Assembly: GCA_029448655.1 (NCBI GenBank)
Contig: JACCLO010000004.1
Coordinates: 3,720,001 to 3,784,000 of the forward strand
Length of the DNA: 64,000 nucleotides
Direction: 5' to 3'
DNA from: Wolfiporia cocos
Taxonomy: Eukaryota > Basidiomycota > Agaricomycetes > Polyporales > Phaeolaceae
Under the pieces are notes generated by a model. The model worked only from the letters and a program-made list of their open reading frames with translations. It was not told where the DNA came from and did no database searches. Below, one piece after another: positions 45,369 to 57,883 of this stretch. Both the position numbers and the translations under genes were made by a program. Numbering within the stretch: position 1 is the stretch's first letter; each line of letters opens with the position of its first letter.

Positions 45369-48300
45369 ATGGCCTCGCAAGCTGCTTCTCCGGCGACAAC
45401 CTTGACTGCATATCCAACCACCCCATATTACGCCGACGACGTCGAATGGATCACTGCATACCTCGACATTCATGTTCTCAGCGATGCGAGCATGGTATAT
45501 GCATACCTTCTGTGGATCGCGCTCGCCATTATCGTGGTCACCTTCGCCGCACTCCACCTAGCCGGCATGAGAGGAGGGTACCTTGGTGCGTACTGGACGA
45601 AATGGTCAGTCCGCCGGAGAACCTGGCGAAAGAAACATGCACTCGCCGAAGCCAAGCGCAGGGGCGACCCCCATAGACAACCACTGCCGCTTCCCTCTAA
45701 CGCGCAGCTCCTCACTCTCACCTTCATTGTATGCGCTACCCTAGCCCTCGCTTTCATCGGCCCAGACTACTTTGCGCCCGGAGCAATGCTATGGAATGTG
45801 AAAGATACTCCAGTGGCACATCTCCGGCAACGTGCGCCCGATCCTTCTTCGCTTACCCAGTATCTCCCCGACTACACTATTGGGAAAGCTTGGTGGACCT
45901 CCGGTAACAGGACCGGCTTGATTGCTTTTGCCCTCTTCCCTCTATGTGTACTATTGGCTCTCAAGGCACCCCCCTTTGCGGTGCTCTCCCTGTCTTTCGT
46001 CGTTCAACTCTACTTCGACAAACTATCATGGCTACACAAATGGACTGGCCGTCTTATTTGGTTCTTCTCTGCACTCCACGTCGCACTCTGGAGCGTGCAA
46101 TTGTCGGTAGAACGCAGGGACAGCACCGGAAAGATGGTGTATATATATGCGTGGGACTTCAGGAACTTCATTTACGGGTGGATTGTAAGTTTTTGATCTA
46201 CCTCTTCCTCGGTTGGTACGAATGACCCCACAGGCGTTTGGTTTCCTAACACTGCTAATTGCATTGTCATTGCGGCCTATACGACAATACCACTATGAAG
46301 CATTTTACTTCCTGCACGTCCTTCTTGTACCACTTACCCTCATATTTTCTGCAATGCATCACCCGGCCGTGTGGTGGTGGTGCTGGGCCGCTCTCGCATT
46401 GTGGATTGGTGAGCGATTATGGCGCTCCGTATGGTGGCTCTCGACGAACAGCTATCTCGGCGGCATGCTTCCCGCGGCATCCTGCCAGAATTCGACCAAA
46501 TCGCCGACGCGAAACGCACCCACTCGATCGGAGGCATGGGAGATGGACCACCTCAACTCCCCCACGTCGGCGTACAACGTCCGCGCGGTCCCGAAACTCG
46601 AAGTTGACGTGCACGCCGCACGTGCACAGACGAAGATTGCGTTTGGCGCGTCCGGGCAGTATGTGCCCCCACCGGGCTTCGCGTATGCGGAGCTGCTGCC
46701 CGGGCGCACGGTGCGCCTGCGGCTGATCACGCCCGGGTACCTTCCTTGGGCGCCAGGGCAACATTTCCTCCTGCGCGTGCCGGCGGTGTCTCAGTATACG
46801 ACGCACCCGTTCACAAACGCAACCGTGTGCGACCAGGAAGCACCGACGGACGAGGGCCGCGAGCTTGTGTTTCTGATTCGCGCGAAGAACGGGTGGACAA
46901 AGCGCCTCTGGGATACAATTGCGCAGCAGGCGGCGCAGGGGCAGCGCGCCATGCGCGGCGAGCAGCCGCCTCTCGGGTACGATATGCCCAACCGGGGCGT
47001 ACTCATGCGCGCATCCGTCGATGGGCCATTCGGCTCGGCAGCGAGGGCGAAGTGGGGCGCGTACTCGACAGTGCTGCTCGTTGCGGGAGGATCAGGGATC
47101 AGCTTTGCCTTGTCTGTGCTCCAGTTCTTGAGTCTTTGTTTATCAGGGAGGGATGGCTGGTTCCTGGGTGGACGAAGAGGAGGATGGGGCCAGCCAGGGT
47201 TCCAGACGCGGCGAGTCCGCTTGGTGTGGTTAGTGCGCGAATTTAGTAAGTGGTTATATGCGCGCTCTTCGAGTATACGCGTTTCACTAATGCGTCTCAT
47301 CAGGCCATATACAATGGTGTGCGACATTACTGAGGCGGTGCATGGCGATGGTACCAGCCCCTGAGCTGCAAATAGACATCTTTGTTACGAACGCGAAACC
47401 TTTAGCGCAATCCGCACCTCAATCCAGCCAATTAACGGCCCTCGTGCGCGAACCCATAGACGAGGACGGGTTCGTGCCGCCCGTGCCACAGTTTGCGATC
47501 GAGGATCACGGGCGCTCGCCAAAGTCTCGCAGAAACTCGGTGTCGTCCGTAGAGAGCGATGCTGAGAGTTTTGTTGACCTCAGCTACTACGCGGGCGACT
47601 TCAATGAGGAGGGTGGAGAGCTCGGCCACGGGGAACACGTCTTGGACTTGACGAATTTTGAGGGAGACGATGACACGGCTATGATGGGAGAGGACAAATT
47701 CAATCTATCTGTGAAGAGAGAGGGTAGACTCCGACGCGCGGCATCGCGGGGAGCTGCGGCGCTGCTGTCTGGTCGAAAAAGGGCGTCAGACAATGCAAAT
47801 GCGGATGCAAACGCTTCAGGCTCGTCACAAACACAGAACCCGTCTACCGTGCGGCTAGTGACGGCGCCGCGACACAGTGAAGAGGAATGGACTCCGGTTT
47901 CGCTCATTGAAGAAACACCCCGCGACGACTCCCTACACCCCCCGGCGCAAGGCTACGGGGGCGCAGATTATTCTCCACCATCACCGATTTCTCCTATATC
48001 TCCACTCTCCGCGAGCTCACAGCGCACCCTGGTCGTTCCCGATTATGCTGCACCGCCCAAGGCGCGAATGAGCGGGAGCAGCTCTCCAGCGGGCACGTTC
48101 ATGTCTCGGCCAATGTCTACTGCTTCGCAGATCAGCATATTCTCTGATGCGGGCAGCCTGGCAGCGCTTGTATCCGAGATTGACGTCGGGCAGGGCCGAG
48201 AGCATCTGAGGCTCGATCTGGACGAACAGGAACTCCAAGACGTCGGCCTCGTGGCGGAACATGCCCGTCCAGGCAAGCCGAAACTCGACCGAATACTCGC

Positions 48301-48527
48301 AGATGAAGTTGCGCGGGCCAGCGGTCCAATCATTGTTGGCTGTGAGTCGGTTGTCCCGCAGAAGGATCTTCTCGCCTATTGATCTTCTTGATCCTGCAGG
48401 CTGCGGCCCTCTTTCCCTCAACGCCGTTATGCGCAAGAATATCGCTGCTCAGATCGATCCCGAGCGGATACGACGGGGAGACATGAGCGGCTCAATTACG
48501 CTGTTTTCAGAAGATTTTGAGTATTGA
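45369..48527 (+). CDS. ferric reductase (FRE family) with long disordered insert
   Basis: Plasma-membrane flavocytochrome that passes electrons from NADPH through FAD and two hemes to extracellular Fe(III) or Cu(II). Four exons (45369-46184, 46234-47245, 47304-48341, 48400-48527) total 2994 nt, 997 residues. Heme ligand pairs follow the Hx13H rule: H223/H237 (LHKWTG...ALHVALW) and H300/H314 (FLHVLL...AMHHP). FAD-binding: HPFTNATV. NADPH-binding: VAGGSGISF and the terminal GCCGP, followed by a complete C-terminus ending LFSEDFEY. Between the two NADPH strands lies an unusual acidic, Ser/Pro-rich insert of about 270 residues. No classical signal peptide is obvious; the N-terminal helix acts as signal anchor. 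Confidence 0.92.
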
Positions 48528-49567
48528 TACACAGGTCTATGGTCACACATATGGACACGATTGTCTGCTTCTTGCACTGCTTCACCTTAGCTGAGGGCTA
48601 GATGCCGTCACCTCATTGGGCTGGGCTTCATCACTTCGTCACGGACACATTCAATATTCACAAGCTGTATTTTTAGTTGCCGTAACCCAGAGATTACGTA
48701 TAATCTATACACTTCCAGCCTAGCCACTAAGCGATCGAAACCATGCTCAAACACTCTATACAATACATTCAAGCAGATCGGACCAGGTTGCAGACTGAAA
48801 TCTCCCTTGACTGTCGCTTTATTTACTCTGCTACGACAGCACGACATAATCGAGCCCTAATTGCTACAATATACTAATGCGCACATAGCACACACAACGC
48901 CGCGTTTGCGTAGACTCGAGACCGGACTCCACGATCGAATAGCCACTGAAGTGCGTGCGAACATTCAGGCTATAGCGAGCGTGGACGTACGAGCGTTGAG
49001 AGGGAATGATTGTCAAAATTTAGAGGATTTCTAATCTGCAGCCAGCATTTTGAACATCACAAGCCGACTGAGCCGGATCCTATCGAGTCTCTGCGAGCCG
49101 GACGCGCCATATCACGATCACGTGGTCAATACGCGTCGCGTCACTACTAACTCCGAAGGCCACAAAATGTCGCGTACGTGACAAGTGGATCTTGCTATCA
49201 CGGTCACGTATTAATAATATTCATTTTCTCATCTACGAAATCACAACATGCTCATACGACTTGTTGTGGTCTGTGTTGAAACAATCATGAAACGAGTGAA
49301 TTCAACATCGCGTTTGGATCCGTTTACGATGAGGGATGGCGGTCAAACGCGTGAGGTACCGTACAGAAATTTGAACGACTAAATACCATTTCGCTCTCGT
49401 ACCATTTTTGGCTCCATCGTACCCGACTCCCGACGCGCGCGCGGCATTCAGGCACGCGCGAGCGGCGAGCTCGCTCACAACAATTCTAAGTTCTAACAGT
49501 CCCTTTGCTCTGCTCGATCGTAATTGTCTACATTTGCATAACATGCACTGCTATAATACCGGCTTTG
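48528..49567. other. 1.04-kb intergenic region, nothing recognised
   Basis: Frames are short on both strands. GATCACGTGG and GGTCACGTA motifs (near 49116 and 49204) contain CACGTG-like cores. No repeat of note. Confidence 0.5.
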
Positions 49568-49955
49568 TCAACCATAACGCTCTTTGTATGCTGAATATAC
49601 AGTAAGTGCATGCCGCTTCAAAAACAATCTGAACCATACATACACCAAAGCCCTCGTCATCACTTCGAACGAGCGACTTGCTGAAAGCTTGAATATGTTC
49701 ATTGAGCCACTTCTGTTCGTCCTCGGGCCCCGTGGAGTGTGGTGTGTGAATATAATGCAGATCCCTCAACTTGATGAGAGGTCGTTGATCGGGGGGAGCG
49801 TCATGGTCTTCATAACCATAACGACAAGATCCAGGACGCGAATGGTGACACGTTGATCATTTTTACAGGGACCTCAAGTTCAGGACACGATCTATGGCGC
49901 GTGACGACTTGTTCAAGCCTTCAAGGAGGATGCCGGCGGTATGTACCTGGGACAT
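49568..49955 (-). CDS. possible small gene, 74 residues, function unknown
   Basis: Not recognised. Three short exons (49873-49955, 49646-49764, 49568-49590) join in frame to exactly 75 codons including the stop. The product begins MSQVHTAGILLEGLNK, passes DRVLNLRDLHYIHTPH and GPEDEQKWLNEHIQAF, and ends DEGFAYKERYG. Codon choice and the balanced amphipathic composition look coding. The ATG lies 303 bp from the TRM1 ATG in the divergent arrangement common in this window. Introns of 108 and 55 nt fit local norms. No known domain is evident and no comparison was possible, so this is a candidate only. Confidence 0.42.
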
Positions 49956-50258
49956 GCAGAATCCCTGATCTGGTTTTGCTGTTTAGGACTATTACGATGT
50001 TTGAAGTAACGATCCACGGGTTTATTGAAGTGCAGCTCGTTGCACCAAAGAGAAAGCGATTGAGAATGTTGGCCAGACGTCGATCGTTCGATCACTGTTC
50101 GATCAAACGCAGATGCATCTTAGACGCGCAACCGAGTTAACCCAAGGCCTGCAGTCGCTGCTAAGTTGACCAAGTCCACATTGCTACTCCCACGTCTTCG
50201 AGACTTTCTGAGGCCTCTGCGCCATCGCCCAACGCCTTTTTTGCGGCGCCGCTCTCAG

Positions 50259-52703
50259 ATGATAATGGCTACAATGCAGCAGCCCATAGTAGTCCCGGAA
50301 GGATACACCCTGCACACGGAGAACTCTTCCAGCATTCTCCTGCCGCCAGACAACCAGGCGTTCTTGAATCCTGTCCAGGAGTTTAACCGTGATCTGAGCG
50401 TTGCGTGCATTCGGACATGGAGTGACCTCATTAACGAGGAGAAGGAGAAGAAGTGGCGGCAAGGCCAGGAAAAACGGGCAAAGAAGCCTCAAAATGTGAA
50501 GGGACCGAAGTCCAAGCGAACTAAGAGTGAGTTGGTGGCCTTCAGTGGAATATATGGCTTATAAATAAACAGCAATATTCGGTAGCCGGTGACGGTGCTG
50601 CCTCAACTACGACAGAAGGCACAGCTGCAGAAGAAGTGATTGATAGAGCAACCAATGCAGAGCTGGATCCATCGGCTGAAGCGTCCACCACAGAGGCAGC
50701 TTCCACGGAAGCCAAAATTGAGAGGCAGAAGGAGGTATGCCCTTTATGAACGTAAGCAGCAGAATGAATTGATCCAGAATACCCTAGTATCGGCCGTACA
50801 AAGGTGTGATCCTCGAAGCGCTCTCAGCAACCGGGCTACGCTCCATCCGATATGCCAAAGAAATCCCACTTGTCAAGTACGTGTCATTCATTGTGGGCAA
50901 TGTCGTGTGCTCATCGGGGCTGTAGATACGTGATTGCAAATGACCTCTCTCCTACAGCGGTGGAAGCAATGCGCAAGAACGTCGAAATTAACGGACTGGT
51001 GGGACAAGATGCGCCACAGCAGGAGAGCACGGCAGGTACACCTCACAATGGAGTCAGAAAGCCAATTCCTCCGAAAGTAAGGGTGAACGAAGGAGATGCA
51101 TGGTACGTTTGTGTTCGTGCGCAAGAACGAGGAGAGATTTTCACGTCACGTTGCAGCGCATTGATGTACAACCATCGAGCGGAAAAGGATCGCGTCGACG
51201 TTGTCGATTTGGATCCGTACGGGACGGCCGCGCCGTTCATTGATGCTGCTGTTCAGTGCGTCAACGACGGAGGTGAGCTGCTATCGTCATGCTGGCATGT
51301 GTGAGCTGACGGTTATGTCGGTAGGCTTACTATGCGTTACATGCACCGACCTATCGGTATTGGCTACACTCAATTATCCAGAAAAATGGTGCAGTGTTCT
51401 GTCTTCGAAGACCAATGCGATGGTCTTGATAAAATCCCTGTGGCAGCTTTTCGAACTATGGCGGCGTGCCTGTGAAGGCGGAGTACTGCCACGAAGCAGT
51501 GAGCACAAATCCGGTCTTTGTCAACCCTGGTGATTGATACAAGTGTCCTAGGCTCTTCGCCTCGTTTTGCATACAATCGCGACCTCGGCCGCCCGATACG
51601 GACGCTATATTCAACCCCTTCTGTCTCTCTCTATCGACTTCTACGTCCGCATCTTCGTGCGAGTATTCTCGTCTGCTAGTGAGGTCAAGAAGGCTCTCAG
51701 GCAAGTGTCTCCAGGCTGCATATGCTCAATAACACCGAGTTTTGAGACATCTGGATTATCAGTAAGACGTCTACGTACTACGTCTGCAGCGGTTGCCAGT
51801 CATTCTACGGCCAGCCGTTGGGCCGGATGACGGAGAATGTCCATGAAGCCACGGGGAACGTCAATCTCCACTTCAAGGCGCACACAGGGCCGCCTGTCGA
51901 TAATAAGTGCCCGGAATGTAGCTCCCCTCTGCATGTAAGCGTTTCCTGCTCGTAGTAATCAAGAGCTCGCTGAAAACACCCATCAGGTTGCCGGTCCAAT
52001 GTGGTCGGGCTCCATACATGATCCCACATTCATCGCAAAGGTACTGGAGCATGTAGAGACGAGCGAAGACAAGTATGGCACGCATGCACGCATGAAGGGC
52101 ATGCTGACCGTCGCAAAAGAAGTCAGTCATCCAATTTCTATCCACGGAGCGACCGTCCCATGTCTTCCACAGGAGCTGGACACGCCGTTCTATTTCACTC
52201 CCTCGAAGATCGCGGGCACCTTCCACTGCACATGCCCCACCCTTGACGAGGTCGCGTGAGTACCTGCTGCACGCCTCTGTGGCTGCTGATAAGCTGAAGG
52301 ATCGCTGCAGTTCGGCGCTGCTGCACGCAGGCTACCGCATCTCGCGCTCGCATGCGTGTGCAGGCTCACTCAAGACGACCGCGCCACGCGCGGACGTGCA
52401 CGATGTGTTCCGGTCGTGGATAAAGACGCATCCCGTGCGCATGGACAAGATCTCGGAGACGTCCCCGGCGCACCACCTGCTAAGCAAGGAAGCGAGGTGT
52501 GTGCGCGTGCCCGCGGTCGCTTGTAGCAGTTCCCTCACGACCCCACCTACAGAACGGATGCGAACTTCACGCACCACCCTGATTCAATAACGGCTTCATC
52601 CAAGGTCAAGCTTGTGCGGTACCAGGCGAACCCCACGCCTCACTGGGGCCCAGGCAAGAGGGCCGGCTCAGGCAAGCGCAAGCGCGAGGGCGAGGATGAA
52701 TAA
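50259..52703 (+). CDS. TRM1: tRNA (guanine26-N2)-dimethyltransferase Trm1
   Basis: Makes m2,2G26 in cytosolic and mitochondrial tRNAs using S-adenosylmethionine. The start is taken as ATG 50259 ([16 protein letters not shown]); 50265 and 50274 are in-frame alternatives. Landmarks in order: [36 protein letters not shown] (motif I), [31 protein letters not shown] with the catalytic Asp-Pro-Tyr, and [11 protein letters not shown]. Then come YCHEAALR, a zinc-binding part with CSGCQ and [16 protein letters not shown], the C-terminal [18 protein letters not shown], and a basic tail [13 protein letters not shown]. About nine exons; stop 52703. An in-frame Arg-rich extension without ATG lies upstream (see findings). 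Confidence 0.94.
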
Positions 52704-52899
52704 ACATACGACAATGCAATGCTGTAGAGTATGTAACTACAAATGTACCGACGACACGTATGGGACTGAACGAGACTCCGTGCGAGAATGTCCCGTGGAA
52801 CCTGCTGATATAGCATATGCTACCTGGATAGATCATACTGACACAAAATGACACAGCGACGGGGACGAAGACGAAGGGCGAGGAATGCGAGAGAAGAGG

Positions 52900-55800
52900 T
52901 CAGTGGCCGAGCGGTAGTGGTTGATTTGCTATCCAAGGGTGCTTCAGCAACTCAGCCGCCGATGGCCGTGCTTCGTGGTTGAGCTCGAACGTAACCTGCA
53001 GGAAGTTTTCCGCCTCAGGCGAGATGTCGGCTGGGATAGTCGGCTTCGCTGAAGAGCCGATCTGTGAGGAGATATGAGTGCAGTCCGAGATGACCTATCA
53101 CGCAGGCCTGTGCGTACCTTGAAGATAGCCTGCATCTGTGTCAGCTGAGCCCATGGATGTTCTCCCGTAAGCATCTCAACGACGAGGCAACCAACACTCC
53201 ATATGTCAGCCTTTTGAGTGTATGCTGTCTGCTTGACAACCTCCGGTGCCATCCAGAACACTGAACCCTGCAGTGAAGGACGATGCGCCCGGTTACCAGG
53301 AAGCAAATCTAGTAGCAGAGCATGTTAGATTTCCCTTCGCTGGTGCATTGGTAATCATATGACTTACTGTCTTCGACTTTCTTGGAAATACCGAAGTCGG
53401 AGATCTTGATACCTCCTTTGTTGTCTACCAACATGTTGGCACCTTTGATGTCGCGATGGATGATATCCCGCTCATGCAAGTAGTTGAGGCCTAGGAGGAT
53501 CTGTCGAACCCAATTTCGCACGAGAGGCTCCTCAAATGCACCATAATTACGCAGCAGAGATGTAACGGATCCTCCAGGAACGTATTCAAGGAAAATATTT
53601 AGGTGGTCGTCGTCAATGCATGAAGCTAGAAATACCGCAGCCGTCAGCGAGTGAGGTCCCAGGGATCCTACACATGACCTACAGAGATATTGCACGATGT
53701 TCTCGTGCTGCAGCTCTCTCAATAACTCTATTTCTCGTTCAAGAGCGCTGAGCATGCTCTTCTTGCGCTCCTCATTTGGTGCTGATCCTGTGGGCAGCTC
53801 GACTTGCTTCACCGCCATCAGTAAGCCCGTTGAAGCGTCCATCCCAAGGTACACTTTGCCGAATGAACCAGCACCGATCAGTGCACCTTTGATCCACTTG
53901 ATGGTCCTTTCATCTGCGAGAAATCCAATCCGTATCAGCCCGACAATCGCAGAGACGAGAGAATATGGAACGTACGACCCGTCGACGTGATCGCCTTGCC
54001 CGGTTCATCGTCCTCCGTTACGGTACCGCCTTCCTCAGTGTCGTCGTCCTCGTCATCCTCGCTCTCTTCCTCCTCCACTTCCTGTATGCTGTGCTTTTCA
54101 GCGTCATCGTCCACATCCACCTTCATCCACTCCTCCGACCCGTCCGAATCTACTCTCAGGATACTGCTTTGCCGCCGGCTTTCTACATTTGCAGTGATCT
54201 CATCGACGGTCATCAAGCTCGCGGTATCAGAGCGATCCCGCTTGCTGCGCAACTCTGTGATATAACTCATTCGCCTAGAGGCCGTCGACAGCCTCCTGCC
54301 ATCCCGAGTCGGCTCCAAGTGGCTCAGGCTCGGGTCCAGGTGGCTGGAGTCCAGGTTGAGGGACTCGGACAGCGACTCTGACGGGAACGCAACAGGGGGC
54401 AAAATATGCGGGCTAGACAGACGCTTGTACGACTGGTCGTCCTCTCTGGCAAGCGCATCAGACAAGTCAACTGCAGTGCCCTCATCTGTGGACAGCGACA
54501 ACCTCGGCGCCTCGTGCGATTCTCTGCTCGCGGGTAGTGGAGGGAGCGGCGGCGGGGGAGAAGCGGCCCGATCAGGGAACAGCGTCGATGTCGAGGCCAC
54601 AGACGCCCTTGGCGACGCACCGTGCTGCGTGTCGATCGTGCTTATGCTGAACCGCGGGGACGACGGGGCGTTCCAGGAGACCGTGCTGTCTCGCCGGTTG
54701 GGCATCCCGACGCCGCGCATCATGCTCTGTCTCCGCGTGCGCTCGAGCACCTTCTTCTCCGTGAACGGGAAGTACTCCGCCAAGTGCGTCGTGATGAGCT
54801 CGCTGGGCGGTCGCTGCCCGAAAAAGTTGCGCAGCTTCGATGGCCGCTTGCTCGCGTTCACCTTCGTCGGGCTCTGCGTCGGCGACGAGTCCGCCGTCTC
54901 GAGCTCCTTGTCGGGAATCTGCACCCCAAGCCCGCTGAGGATGCTGACCGAGCTCGCCCGTTTCATCGCCTTGGTCGCAGGTGTCTGCAAGGCGCTAGGA
55001 GCCCTCTCGGGAGAGAGCGTGTTGTCGTCTGGGTCATGATCGCGAGTTACAGATACAGGGCTGGATGATCGTGGTGTTGCGTGGTTCGATCGCCTCATTC
55101 TACTGATGAGACGGAGTGTGAGGCCGTTCTCGCGTGACGGGTCATCTGGTGAGGCTTGACAGAACGAAAGCAGTTGCGCCTCGGTCAATGGGGAACCTGG
55201 AGGGTGCGTCAAGCTTCGTCGAGGCACTCAGGCTCGCAGACTAACCTGACAAATCGTCCTGTCCACTGAGTAAGTACGCTCCCCAACCATCGACGCTCAA
55301 TCCGCCGTCTTCGATCTCGACGCGCTCCGTGCCTTCGCCCTCCCTCAGGCTCAGTTTGTTGAATTTCTTCAACGCCCTGGCGAGGACCTCGACGCCGCCC
55401 GAGCAGTCTCCGACGTTGATCGTCACGGACTTGCTCTCGTCCGGGAGCGTGAACTTGACGAGCTTCTTCTTCAAATCCTGCAACGACGGCGTTACCGGAC
55501 GCCCCAGCGTGTTGCCCAGATTCCGATGCGAGGCTAGCGGCGGAGGCGTGCTCGACCCACCACCTCTGCGCTGGGACGTGAACGACTCTGCGATGGGGGA
55601 CAGCCCGTTCTGCGGATGTGCAGCAAACGGATGCGACGTGTTGCCCGTGGAGGGCCGCGGAGGAAGCTTGACGGGCGGATTAGGCGACGGCACATTCGAG
55701 TACGACCCGCTGCGCCCGTGCGTCTGCGAGCCGCCCTCGACGGGCGTGCGCCGCCCGCTCGACTGCGTCGGGAACGGCACAGGAGACTGCGTGCGGAGCT

Positions 55801-56737
55801 GCGACCGCCCGCTCTGCGTCGTCGGCGTGAGCAGGTTCGAGGCGTGCCCCTGCTGGGGCGAGAACGGCGTGCCCTCCTGCTGGATGGGCGTGCGGCGGCC
55901 CGAGAGGGCGCTGGGCGGGAGGGGGTGGCTGCTGTGCGGCGTGCGCGGGTTCGGCGGGAGGGGCGGCTGGCCCTTTGGCGGGGGCGGGAGGGGCGGGAGG
56001 TTCGCACGCACGCTGTGCGCGGTGATCGGCGTGCTGCTCGAGGACGTGCCCGCGGGCTGCTGCTGCGAGTGCGAGGGCTGCGGGAGGGGCCGAATGAGCG
56101 GGTTGAGCCGCGCCGAGTCCTGTCCGTCGCGGATGATGCGCGGGAGCTCCGGCGACCCGCCCGGGGGCGCCAGGTGCAGCGGGGCCGGGCGCGCGCTCTC
56201 GAGACGGCGCGCGTGGGCGTGGGCGCGCGAGCCCCCCGCAGGGTCTCCGTTCATGCTCGGAGTCCGGGCGTGCTCGGGGCCGCGCGGGCGGTTCATGATG
56301 GACGCGAGCGCGGCGCTGGCGGCGGAGCAGCGCTGGCGGAGGGCCTTGACGGCGTTGAGGATGCGGAGGCGGTCGCCGACGCTGGCGATGCCCATCTCCT
56401 TCAGGGTGAGCTGGTCGAGCTCGAGCAGGACGTCGCGGCGGATGTCGTGCTCCCTGAATGTAGTGGCATGGTGTCCGCACTTGATGTCAGTGAGCCAGCG
56501 CGCGACGTGCGCGTCGGACCAGGTGCGGAGGAAGTCAGGGTAGGACATGCCTGCGGGGGGCTCGAGCGCACTGGCGGGCAGCACCGCCGTCGTATGGCCG
56601 TTCGCGAGGGCGCCATTCGTGAGGGCGCCATTCACCGGGCGCGGCGCAGCAAGGGTGGGTGATGTCGGCGACGATGCGGATGAGGAGGGGTCGTCATATG
56701 GCTGGAGGGAGCCGTTGGCCGCAAAGACGGCTGCCAT
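52900..56737 (-). CDS. STE11: MAP kinase kinase kinase Ste11
   Basis: MAPKKK of the pheromone/filamentation and osmostress cascades, phosphorylating the Ste7-type MAPKK. The start is ATG 56737 ([12 protein letters not shown]). Exon 1 (55241-56737) holds a SAM domain (about residues 65-135: [16 protein letters not shown]...LKEMGI) for Ste50-type partners. A Pro/Ser-rich stretch follows, then the ubiquitin-like Ras-binding domain ([14 protein letters not shown]). Exon 2 continues with a Ser-rich autoinhibitory region and an acidic segment. The kinase domain is at the C-terminus: [67 protein letters not shown]. The protein ends NQPLPLGH. About 1,100 residues. No defect seen. Confidence 0.95.
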
Positions 56738-57883
56738 CTCGGCCGTGCAGTCGTTCTAGCTCTAGCACAAGAAATCAGAGCCTGCAAGAGTAGCCTCGCG
56801 GTCGGGCGGTCGTCGCGTAGTTACGCACAAGTGCAGGCGTCAGTGCTCGCCTCGAGCCGACCAGATATCGCGCATCTCACGCACGCAGGGACCAGAGTAG
56901 CTGTGCGCGGGCCAAGGCGCGGACAAGGCGTAGACAGGAACTCAACAATTGCAGTCCCGGGCACAATGAGGCTGTAGCGCAGAGCCGCTCGCCGGGCGCG
57001 TCTCGTGAGAGCTGATTGTGATGCTGTTCCTGCCTCTGATGCTGTCTCTGGCGAGCATTTTCCTGGTGCTACCCTTGTGCTGGCTTTGGAGCTGCCGTTG
57101 TCGCCTACAGGCATGAGCATGGCCCGAACGCTCGCGCTGCGCACTATAAATGCGCGCGACAAGAGCTCGCACTGGCGTTCAGCTCGGATCAACGACGCGA
57201 GGCGGCCTGCCGCCAGGCTGTGAAGCCATCTGTCTCGGTGCGACTGCTCGCCTGGAACTTGTATGCATTCCGACGTTGGGGGCTTCTTACGGATCCCGCG
57301 TCGCGCTCGCATCATAACCACTCAAGCACAACACGCGTTTGACATTCAGGGATAGGCCCAGGTAGAGCCAGCCGTCCAGCATTCGTCGCGCACTCGTCTA
57401 ATCGTCTGGATCTACGGTCATCTGTCGGTCAATGACACTATCTCTCAATAAGACAAACAGTCTAATGATTGGAATTCCGCATCCTCCCACCCACATTTTT
57501 GCCTCATACTCCCTGCACACTAGATTACAAAGTTGAACAGGTCAGTTTGATTCATGGGAGACAAAGAGTTGGAGGTGGCTCCTCAGAATGGACTTCCCTC
57601 TGGGGGATCGGCCCTTCAGAATTGATGCAGTGAATGAATGAGTTCTGGGATCAGTATCATGATGGTCTTCATTGCTTTCATATGATTCTGTTGCTGATTT
57701 GGACTGAGGTAATCAAGAGAGGATCGGTCTGTTTAGCCGCCGGATGCCACATCACACCTTCCGGAATCAACGACGCTGTCTCTGCGGTGCTTACCTCAAT
57801 ACAAAGATCGTGGCGGAGGATTCGTACGAGGAAAGGTGAGGACATATAGATATAGTATCACTCGATGATAAATACCACTTGGA
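56738..57883. other. STE11 upstream region, no gene recognised
   Basis: The first 600 bp are GC-rich and antisense frames there have only simple composition; they are probably STE11 leader and promoter. The rest shows no coding pattern. Confidence 0.5.

Noticed and set aside
55329..56543. 404-codon plus-strand open frame, and overlapping 348- and 266-codon frames
   Set aside because: They lie over STE11 exon 1, whose SAM and Ras-binding domains are clear. The region is GC-rich, so stops are rare in other frames. Their translations are simple Arg/Gly/Ala-rich with no motif.
56821..57321. 166-codon minus-strand frame
   Set aside because: Its position fits the STE11 leader; composition is simple and there is no motif. 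An upstream ORF in the leader cannot be excluded but is not supported.
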